Program-made: the position numbers and the translations under genes
The notes under the pieces: model-generated
What the model saw: the letters and a program-made list of their open reading frames with translations, nothing else
Told to the model about the DNA's origin: nothing
Database searches by the model: none
Shown here: piece by piece, positions 56,500 to 64,000 of the stretch
How positions within the stretch are numbered: the stretch's first letter is position 1
Layout of the letters: each line of letters opens with the position of its first letter
Assembly: GCA_009823505.1 (NCBI GenBank)
Contig: VZQC01002899.1
Span: 1-64,000, forward strand
Direction of reading: 5' to 3'
DNA: 64,000 nucleotides
DNA from: Rhizomys pruinosus
Lineage: Eukaryota; Chordata; Mammalia; Rodentia; Spalacidae

Positions 56500-56935
56500 G
56501 GCAGCCTGTGATCCTCAATGAGTGAGTGGCTGAACACTGCAACTCCTCGGACTGATATGGTTGAACCACCAAAAGATAAGGAACAGCTGGCCACCACCCT
56601 AGGCCCCTTGTTCTGGGAAGAAACATTGTTAGGCAACCTTCAATTGTTATCTGCTTTTACCCAGGCCTTTGTGAAAAGCCTCTCCTGACGTCACGTTATA
56701 AAGGATACCTTTCCAATTTCTTTTCTTATGGTTTTTCTTTTACCTGCCCCTTTCAATCCTTCCAAAGGCTACCAACTTTTTCCCTATATGAACCTTTAAC
56801 CTTGCAGAAATAAACTGATGTTTGCAAAAGACAAATCATCCCAAATGTCAGCTTCATCATTCTTCTTGGTTCTCTGGTGGCAGGGACATATTTACAGATA
56901 GCAGGGGTTCTTGGCACTATCCTGGGACCTGGACT
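56500..56935 (+). repeat. LTR-like promoter block with CRE and TATA
   Basis: Holds TGACGTCA (56686-56693), TTATAAAG (56696-56703), and AGAAATAAACTG (signal near 56807-56812) followed by U5-like sequence. Order and spacing match an LTR. Ends are not resolved; it lies within old L1 3' UTR, which continues on both sides. Confidence 0.55.
56686..56693. promoter_or_regulatory. Consensus CRE palindrome
   Basis: TGACGTCA, the full CREB/ATF site, two bases before a TATA-like TTATAAAG. CREB/ATF binding to this palindrome is established; activity here is not shown. Confidence 0.7.
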
Positions 56936-57499
56936 CTACCGTGTTTTATTCTTAAAACTTAGCCAGTTGTGGTCCTTCTGTGTATATCACACTCTGTCAT
57001 GTGAGGAAGCTTCACTGTGGAAAAAGGTTGAGGAATGTATTATATTCTCTCCCCCTCATGTTCTGTGATGGTTTCAAGGGTCCTTGGTGTCAGGAGATTC
57101 CACTTGAGATGTGTCACTTAGCAGATGAGCATATCTCAGGCCTTTATTTTCTGTAGGTTGAGGCCAGTTGTGGTACTCTGTACAAAGATTGTGAATGTGA
57201 AGTATATGTTATATTTTAGAGCTTCTAAAGCAGAACCACAATTGAAACAACAACAGTTAAAATATGCTTTGTCAGTAAGAGGAAGAATACTCGGGATCAA
57301 ATTGAAGAAACCAAAAAAAAATCTATTCATCAGAAAAATTATTTTACAATCAGAATAACCCAATCTTGATAAAGAAATATTGGCAGCTTATTAACTGTTG
57401 GGTGAGGAAGTGCTGGCCTTCTAAAAGTGAGTGGATTCCTGGATAGGCTGACTAAGCTCAGTGGATGAAATTTAACACTGAGGGATGGCTGGAGAGATT

Positions 57500-57645
57500 A
57501 CTTTGACACAATACCCCTTAACACAAATGACAGAATCCAGTCGGGGGCCTGTGGGAGGGTGTTAATGAAAAAGGGGGAAAAGTGATTAGACTGATTGAGA
57601 TGTTATGTGTGAAATACACAAAATCAATTAAAAATCTTTAACACA
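57500..57645 (+). mobile_element. L1 3'-end fragment (tentative)
   Basis: GTCGGGGGCCTGTGGGAGGG, then GAGATGTTATGTGTGAAATAC and ACAAAATCAATTAAAAATC resemble the terminal L1 3' UTR seen at 35040-35110. Short and diverged. Confidence 0.45.
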
Positions 57646-57714
57646 AGAATATACACTAATCTGAAAGAAAAAACGAAATCAGGCAAATCGTCTTTTATTT
57701 ACAGGGTTCATTTG

Positions 57715-57939
57715 GTTTTTGGTTTTCTGTTTGTTTTTATGTGTAGAGTGTATTGTCTTCATGTAGGTTGATGCACACGTGTTTTGCAATTCCGAGGAGG
57801 TCAGAAGAGGGCATTGGATTTCCCTGGGAACTGGAGTTAAAGTGGTTCTTAGCAACAATGTAGGTGCTGGGAATCAAAGCCAGGTCCTCTGCAAGAGCAG
57901 CTGGGACTCTGAACCACGAGAACTGGCTCTCCCACCCAT
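57715..57939 (-). repeat. B2/B3 SINE with TSD
   Basis: ACAGGGTTCATTTG flanks it at 57701-57714 and 57940-57953 (14/14). The body is moderately diverged, with a single CTGGGAACTGGAGTTAAAG block. Confidence 0.93.
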
Positions 57940-57953
57940 ACAGGGTTCATTTG

Positions 57954-58859
57954 TAAAGCATACTCTCAGAATCGATTGTTTGAACATTTCAAAAATGATT
58001 GAAAGTACATTTCAAATGTTCTCCAGCATTTAAAAATTCAACATTTGAGGTGATTTTTATCTTGAAGTAATGTTTTTATCTTGACGTAATTATTCCACAC
58101 TGAATTAATAAATCATACTGACATTTTATATCTCTCAAGATCATACAGCTATAATTTTCTATAAACTTAAAAATAAATGTAAACAGATTTAGGACCCAAT
58201 TTTGCTGCTGTATCCATCATCTAATACTACTAATTAAAAAAATATCTGCCACAAATGTTTATTGTTAAATTAGGAAGGATTTTAAATGTACCTGAAAGGA
58301 ATAGAAACATGAGGTGATATATGTCAGTGCTTATGCAGGGAGACTATAAAGGAACATTAAGAAAGAGGATTGTAGTTACATTGGCTTCCTGTGGGTGTGC
58401 TGAGAATTCTCCTGCTAATCCTACTTCTGAAAGCACCTATATGCCCTTAATGCAAAAGTTTAATTCACAAGCAAACTCTCATAATTATTAAAATGGTTGA
58501 ATTCAAAGTATATCTAGTCAAGTTTTATTTACTACTCTTCAGATCTTGCTTCAGCTTTATTTGCATATCCGTTGATAATAAATAATACCAGACTGGTACA
58601 ACTAACCTTCTTGGTGTTACATAACCATAATTTGAGGCCTATAGTGATTATATCAGAAGGACTTAAAAGGACAATTTTATTGCCATGTTCCCCTAAGGTC
58701 AACTAAGTTCAAGGGGATATATGGCATCTCTCAAAATGTCTTCTAAACTGTGGTGAGTTACTGTCCTTTTGTTCAGGTAAAACATGGAGTTCTCAACAGA
58801 TGGACATGAACCAGTGCCCAGTCTACAAAAGGGGGGTTAAACAGAGTAAAGGGTTCTTT
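57954..58859. other. No feature recognised
   Basis: AT-rich, apparently unique. A short direct repeat (TTTTTATCTTGA.GTAAT) occurs at 58052 and 58074. Confidence 0.4.
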
Positions 58860-58873
58860 AAGATTCTAAGTGA
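58860..58873. repeat. Left TSD of 1.07-kb retroposon
   Basis: AAGATTCTAAGTGA, identical to 59949-59962 after an A-rich tail. Confidence 0.9.
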
Positions 58874-59948
58874 TCCTATAATGAAGCACGCACAATTAGG
58901 TATATAGGTACTTAAACATCACTAATTGTTTAGGTGAGGTTACTTTGGTATAGAAACAGATGTTTGGATGGTATGTTAATCATTAATTACATTTTCTTCT
59001 GTTAAGTATGACAGGGTCTTTGTGTGGTTTATAACATCTTCTAAACATTAGAGGATGAAGCTTTGGCATCAGCTCGTGGGTATTCCTCCAAGGAGAGAGC
59101 TAATAGCCAATTAGATTTGGGATATACAGACATTGGCTGCCACTGCTGCACAGTTTTTCCAGGTAGATGAGGTGTAGCTGTGCTGAAGGAGGAGTCTTCT
59201 GACTCAAGGAGACCTATATTTGCTTTATTGGTTTAGTGGCCTTTGGAACACTCTCTGACATTCCAGAGACCATCCGTATGCCTGCAAGTTGCGGTCTCCA
59301 TACATCTTTCCCATGTGCTTCATTAGTAGGATCGAAGGCTATATATTATACTATTTAGATACCTAATATCTAATTGTTGTGCTTCATTAGTAGGATTGAA
59401 AGTTATTCCTGGACAAGCTGGCATCCCATGAAAGAAAAAACAGCCGAATTGACTAGAGCCAAGACAACAGCTCCAGGAAAGTAGACTTTTTTGCTTCTCA
59501 TCCACCTGTGCCCCTTTTCTAGCCTAGGGAGCAATCTGCAGAAGAGGGGCATGGTAGTAGAATGTAAGGCTGCGGTTGGGGTGAATGGTGAAACTACAAC
59601 AATATAGACTGGACACTCATTTGAACAACTTGATTGAACATACAAGCCCCCCCCCCCCCCCGCTGGATGGTGGGACCCATGAGCTGTGTGGGTTTGGGCA
59701 CAACTGCTCGCAAATTGGCTTTACATGAAGGATGCTTGTACTCACAAATTATCTCTTATTGTTAAAAAATGAAAAAAAAAAAAAACAAAAAAAAAACAGA
59801 AAGGAGCAGAAAAGTTATGCAGAATCGCAGACTGAATGAGATGGTGGGATAGGGGTGGGGTGGGGGGAAGGGAAGGGGATATATGCCTGAAATCTAATTG
59901 GAAAATGATTTGTATGAAATACACCAGCATCAATAAAAAGAAAAAAAA
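58874..59948 (+). mobile_element. Retroposon with unknown body and L1-type 3' end
   Basis: 1,075 bp between perfect 14-bp TSDs. The last 180 bp (GGGGTGGGGTGGGGGG, GAAAATGATTTGTATGAAATAC, ATCAATAAAAAG) match the terminal L1 3' UTR at 34990-35110. The body before it ends with its own A-rich stretch (59765-59797) and matches no L1 region in this window. A short sequence TGTGCTTCATTAGTAGGAT is repeated at 59313 and 59378. A C-run lies at 59647-59660. No coding frame over 86 codons. The insertion at 33419-33884 is a second, shorter copy. Confidence 0.8.
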
Positions 59949-60065
59949 AAGATTCTAAGTGAAACCATGGCCCAGCCAATACTGATAAAAGAAAAGCCAA
60001 GGAAACCAGGGCTCTCCCATGCCCATGTGAGCCCTGAGGACCAGATCCTCAACGGACCTTAAAAG

Positions 60066-60222
60066 TGTACCCGGCATGGTGGCGACATGCCTTTAATCCT
60101 GCACTTTGGAGGCAGAGGGCAGGCGGATCTTGTGAGTTCAAGGCCACCCTGGGTCTACAGAGCGAGTTCCAGGACAGCCGGGACTACAGGGAGACCCTGT
60201 CTCAAAAAAGACCCAAAAAAAA
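60066..60222 (+). repeat. B1 SINE
   Basis: CCGGCATGGTGGCGACATGCC, TTTGGAGGCAGAGGGCAGG, GAGTTCCAGGACAGCC and CAGGGAGACCCTGTCTC in B1 order, followed by AAAAAAGACCC and an A-run. Small indels occur against other copies. Confidence 0.92.
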
Positions 60223-60238
60223 AAAGTATAAATAAATT

Positions 60239-60478
60239 GGGGCTGGAGAGATGGCCTAGCAGTTAAGAGCTCCAACTGCTCTTGCAGAAAGACCCGGGTT
60301 GATCCCCAGCACCCACCCATATGGCGGCTGAGAAAACCGTCTTTAACTCCAGTTCCAGGGGGAATTGAACACCCTCTTCTGCCTCCATGGCATTTCATGC
60401 TAGGTGCACAAACCTACATGCAGAGAGTACATTCATATGCAAAAATAAATAAATTAAATAAAACTTTTTAAAAATATA
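60239..60478 (+). repeat. B2 SINE, no 17-bp duplication
   Basis: GGGGCTGGAGAGATGGCCTAG head and AATAAATAAATTAAATAAAAC tail. The body has a single CTCCAGTTCCAG block and several small indels (CACCCACCCATATGG, GAGAAAACCG). Confidence 0.93.
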
Positions 60479-60499
60479 AATAAAAGCATGGTTGCTAAT

Positions 60500-60725
60500 G
60501 AGGAAACAACAACAAAAAAAGGACTGGGTTAAAGAACTGACTGAAACTGTTGAACTTTTGCCAAAAACAAAAATTCTGCATTGAAAATTTTAAAAGAGAC
60601 TGAGAAGAAAAGATGAAAAACATATGTATGCAGAATGCATGGCTCTGGTGTGGTGGGGAGCAAGGAGGGGGAATGGGTCGATATTTAATTGGAAAATATA
60701 TTAAATACATTAAAGTTCAATAAAA
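60500..60725 (+). mobile_element. Truncated L1 3' UTR
   Basis: GAACTGACTGAAAC, CAGAATGCATGGCTCTGG and GGTGGGGAGCAAGGAGGGGG match the 3' UTR at 26190-26340; it ends with TTCAATAAAAATTGG. Confidence 0.75.
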
Positions 60726-60745
60726 ATTGGCTTTGAAAAAAAAGA

Positions 60746-61170
60746 AGACTCTCATGTAAAAAAAATCTAGAGATTCTATCAAAAATTGTTGGAATTAGTA
60801 ACTGAAATTATCCAGTTTTAGAATTAAATTAATACATTAAAAAATATAAGTTGGTTTATTTGGGCCAACTGCATAGACCTAAGTCCCAAAGGAAAGTATA
60901 ACCAAGATTAAAGTGATCAGTATATTTCTTTTAAAATTTGGAAAATTATGCTTCCCAGACATTAGGCTTGATTTCATATAAAATGATTTTTATAAAAATT
61001 ATTTTCTCATTAATGATTTTGTGGTTAACAAACCATGCTAATCAAATGTAAGACTTAAAGTTTGGATGCAATTCAAGAGTGTAATAATTACCTGCTTCCA
61101 AGAATGACAACCTCACTATTTTAACCCAAAGAGTAAATAATGGCTAATTTATTTTTCTCCCTGTCTAGGC
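60746..61170. other. No feature recognised
   Basis: AT-rich, apparently unique sequence between two L1 fragments. Confidence 0.4.
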
Positions 61171-61484
61171 AGAATATTGAAAACCACAAGAGAAAAGCAA
61201 CAAGTATTATAGAGATACCCATAAGATTACAGCTGACTTTTCTCATGCAACAATGAAAGCAGAAGAGCTTGGACTAAAGTGTTTCTCAGTCTAAATGATT
61301 TTAGTTGCAATCCAGTACTATACCAGCAACATGTCAATTATAGTTGACGAGAGAAAGAAAAAATCTTTCATGCATATAAACAATATGAAAGAATACATGT
61401 CCATGAAACCAACCTTTCAGAAAACATTCAAAGCAATTCACAGCACAGAGGAGAGGAGCAACTGTCCCAAGCAGGAAAAGAAGT
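61171..61484 (+). pseudogene. L1 ORF1 C-terminal fragment
   Basis: Covers the end of the RRM and the C-terminal domain (HINNMKEYMSMKPTFQKTFKAIHSTEERSN at 61379-61465). It ends near 61484. Frameshifts lie around 61205-61330. Non-functional as written. Confidence 0.8.
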
Positions 61485-61594
61485 AATTTATAAGTTATAA
61501 ACTGTGAAATACAAACCTAGACCAAGTATGCAAACATAATTAATTGAAGGAAGCAATATACATCTTTCAATATAACTTTAAATATTAATTGTCT

Positions 61595-61830
61595 GGGGGA
61601 TGGAGAGATAGCCTAGTGGTTAAGAGCGCCGACTGCTCTTACAGCGGACCCGGGGTCGTTCCCAGCACCACATGGCGGCCGGAGAACCATCTGAAACTCC
61701 AATTCCAAGAGAACTCCAGTTCCAGGGGAATCCGACACCCTCTTTGACCTCCGTGGCATTGCCAAACCACAGAGTGCACAAACCTGGCATGCAGACATTA
61801 CATTGCTAACATACAGAAATAAATTAAATC
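61595..61830 (+). repeat. B2 SINE (17-bp-duplication subtype) in L1
   Basis: GGGGGATGGAGAGATAGCCTAG to TACATTGCTAACATACAG, with the duplicated block (CTCCAATTCCAAGAGAACTCC). Flanks ATTAATTGT (about 61582) and ATTAACTTGT (about 61845) look like an imperfect TSD in host L1 sequence. Confidence 0.9.
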
Positions 61831-61910
61831 ACATTTTTTTAAATAATTAACTTGTTAAATCCCCAATCACAGAGTCACAGAGACGTGTGAGAATAGATTA
61901 CAAGTTGAAC

Positions 61911-62052
61911 CTACGAGCCTGGTGGTGACCATACCTTAACCCCAGAGACAGGCAGGACTTCTGTTCAGTTCAAAGCCCGGTCTCGGTCTACATCAATGGT
62001 TCCAGGAAACTGGGGCTGCCAGGGAGACCCTGTCTCAAAAAGACTAAAAGAA
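61911..62052 (+). repeat. B1 SINE in L1
   Basis: GCCTGGTGGTGACCATACC, GAGACAGGCAGGACTTCTG, CAGGGAGACCCTGTCTC and an A-rich end, diverged or error-bearing. L1 ORF2 text resumes directly after (ACCAATCTCACCTTC). Confidence 0.85.
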
Positions 62053-64000
62053 ATAAAGATGACTCCATCCTTTTGTTTTCTAGAAGAACCAATCTCACCT
62101 TCAAAGGACAGCGCACCCTTCTAATAGTTGAAAGATGAAAAAATATTCCTAAGCAAATGGTACCAAGAACAAGCAGGAGTGCTATCTAATATTGACAAAA
62201 TATACTTCAAAGTAAGAAATTTAGAACAAAGAGGGCCATTATAGTCCTTTCAAAGAAAATTAATCCATGGATATTTCATAATCATAAATAACATACACAA
62301 ACTCCTAAGTGCATTAACTTCATATTTTTTTTTTTTTTGGGTATAATTCTGCAGCACTTCAAGGAACGATTAATCCCAGCACCACTACTTAATGGCAAAT
62401 GTCGTACTCCACAGAGCCTATTGGAGATCAATTGGACAACGAATAAACAGAGAGGTATCTTGATCTGAACAATACAATACACCAAATGGACCTCAAAACG
62501 TATTACTGAACTCATTCCCCCCAAATATCCAGAATATAATTTCTCCTTGGTACCCCTTGTATGATTTCTAAATCAACCAATATGGGCACAGAGCAAACCT
62601 CAACAACTGTAAAATAAAGACTGAAAAACTCCATGCATTGTATCAGACAACAGATGCAATAATGTTTAATATCAGTACCAGAAAGAGTCCTACAAGCTAC
62701 AGAACTCATTGGAGTTAAACAACATCCTCCTGAATGAAGAATGGGTCCAAGAAAAAAAAAATAAAGTATTCCGGCGCTCTTAAAATGCCAAAGGCATGAT
62801 TCAAAACACATAAAACCTATGGGACACTTTAAAGCAGTCCAACAAGAGAAACTCATCATAGCCGCTGAGTGCCCTACATTATAAAAACAGGAAAGACGCA
62901 CAAATAAGCGACCTACCACTGCAACTATAAAACACTTGAGAGACCAACAAACAAAATGACTAAACCAACAATCAAAAAAAAAAAAAACCAAAAAAAGGAC
63001 AGGAAATAAAAATAATTAAAATAAAAGAAAAAAAAAAATCCACTATATGAATCCAAAATGCCGTTCACTCTAGAAGGAAATAAACAAGACCTAGATAGGC
63101 CCAGTCTTGACCAAAGAAAGAAGAGCAACTCAAATCAACAAAATTAGAGATGAAAAGGAAAAACAATCACAATTACAGATATGAACAAAATCTAAGATAC
63201 ATTAAAAATAAAAAATATACTCTACTAAATTTGGAAATCTAAGAGAAATGATGATACTATTTGAAATCATTGGAATCGGCCAAGCTTGACCAAGTAGAGT
63301 CAGCCACCTTAAACAGACCCGTAGAGTAAACTGCAAACTGTAATAGAAAAACCTCCCAACTAAAACAATAAAAATAAAAAAAGCCTCAGGATCCAATTGG
63401 ATTCATGTCAGCTATTATTACTCGAATTATTAAAAAGGATGAAACAAGGGAAATCTCCCAAAATTTTTTCCTTCTTGAAGGAACTTCGCTCTAATACCAA
63501 ATCTAGGTTTATATAAATACAAAAAGGAAAATTAGACCTTACATCTAATGCACATAGATGCAACAAAATTCTCAACAAAATCACTTTCAAAACTGGTTAC
63601 AGACACATATAAAAAACATATCGTCCCATATGTACCAAGTCAGATTCATTTACACAGAGGTGCAGGAATGGTTCAGCATGTATAAATCAATACATGTCAT
63701 AAGACACATAAAACAAAACAAAACTCCATGGTTATCTCAATGATGTGGAAAAAGCCTTTGGTAAAATTCAAGATTCCTGCATGTTTTAAAGTCTTAGAAG
63801 GAATTGGACTGGAGGGAATAGTCCTCAGTTATAATTAATAGCCATATACACCAAACACAAGCCAACATCATTATAAAATGGGAGAATAAATAGAAACCAT
63901 CTTCCCTTTAAGGTCAGTGAACAGGCAAGGCTGCCCCCTTTCCCCAATCCTTTTCCATATATTGCTTAAAATGCTTGCTGCAGCAATGAGACAAGAAAAG
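62053..64000 (+). pseudogene. L1 ORF2 N-terminal half, frameshifted, cut by window end
   Basis: Endonuclease region (AGAAGAACCAATCTCACC at 62080 equals the QETHL block) to the reverse transcriptase fingers/palm (about 63880-64000). Comparison with 30590-32475 shows the same order with many small indels and a T-run insertion near 62327-62338. The catalytic ADD motif would lie just past the window end. Confidence 0.8.

Larger units (their letters stand above)
55935..57360 (-). mobile_element. Old L1 3' UTR, minus strand, with LTR inserted
   Basis: TTTTTATTGAGTGTTTTGCATTTCATAC, CTTCCTGCCCCTCATGGCCC and GAGTGAGCAGGAGTC, and after the LTR CCAGTTGTGGTCCTTCTGTG and GAAGCTTCACTGTGG, are backward Lx-type 3' UTR. 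A second match to the same phrase (GCCAGTTGTGGTACTCTGTAC) near 57160 suggests a small duplication or second copy. Confidence 0.5.
61171..64000 (+). mobile_element. L1, 5'-truncated, continuing past the window
   Basis: Starts inside ORF1 (GAATATTGAAAACCACAAGAG, compare 28844) and reaches the reverse transcriptase region (AGGCAAGGCTGCCCC at 63925-63939, compare 7546 and 32411) at the right edge. A B2 (61595-61830) and a B1 (61911-62052) are inserted near the ORF1-ORF2 junction. Dense small indels break all frames; the longest open piece is 159 codons on the wrong strand. Confidence 0.88.

Noticed and set aside
62512..62991. 159-codon minus-strand frame as a gene
   Set aside because: It is the antisense of the error-bearing L1 ORF2 and rich in Phe/Cys from A-rich sense sequence.

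Overview
The window looks like an intergenic stretch of a muroid rodent nuclear genome. I find no host protein-coding gene, rRNA or tRNA gene. The evidence for a rodent is the repeat content: tRNA-derived B2 and B3 SINEs, 7SL-derived B1 SINEs, a B4-like SINE, MaLR LTRs (MT/ORR1-like), an ERVL element, and rodent-type L1s with a tandem-monomer 5' UTR. The L1 monomers and the dominant B2 subtype (head with GGCCTAGCGG, body with a 17-bp duplication) do not look like house mouse consensus sequences, so a non-Mus muroid is my inference.

Layout. 1-3238: an LTR-like block, two old B3 SINEs and a 3'-UTR-like retrocopy. 3239-10021: a full-length L1 with a perfect 17-bp target-site duplication (TSD), about three 5' monomers, frameshifted ORF1 and ORF2, and a 208-bp non-L1 segment between two poly(A) tracts, which is the signature of 3' transduction. 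10250-13310: old minus-strand L1 pieces with B1 and B2 insertions. 13390-17323: microsatellite, then an ERVL-type provirus with two LTRs, tRNA-Leu-like primer site, gag-like fragments and a foreign LTR inside. 17360-22260: old minus-strand L1 carrying a MaLR whose 3' LTR has shrunk to 42 bp. 23700-26654: B3, MLT1-like LTR, and a truncated L1 plus B2 inside one TSD pair. 27774-35124: an old L1 hit by two younger insertions, each with its own TSD and each with a 5' inversion. 36258-43488: mainly SINEs and LTRs, including a B2 with its whole 5' head inverted. 45100-50640: LTR-in-B1 nesting, two young B2s, an L1-derived inverted repeat and a MaLR solo LTR. 51718-55312: B2, a decayed minisatellite of about 33-bp units, and an 876-bp tandem duplication that may be an assembly error. 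55930-64000: old L1 3' UTR with a CRE-bearing LTR, a 1.07-kb retroposon with an L1-type tail, SINEs, and an L1 that runs off the right edge.

The elements share one machinery. L1 ORF2p supplies endonuclease and reverse transcriptase in trans, and the TSDs, A-tails and 5' inversions on the B1, B2 and retroposon copies are all L1 marks. The LTR elements are separate, with 5-bp TSDs. Several young-looking blocks (3256-10004, 39424-39685, 55066-55299, about 60000-60480, 61171-64000) carry dense 1-3-base indels, and one contains an N. I infer unpolished long-read gap filling there, so broken frames in those blocks should not be taken as biological without raw reads.
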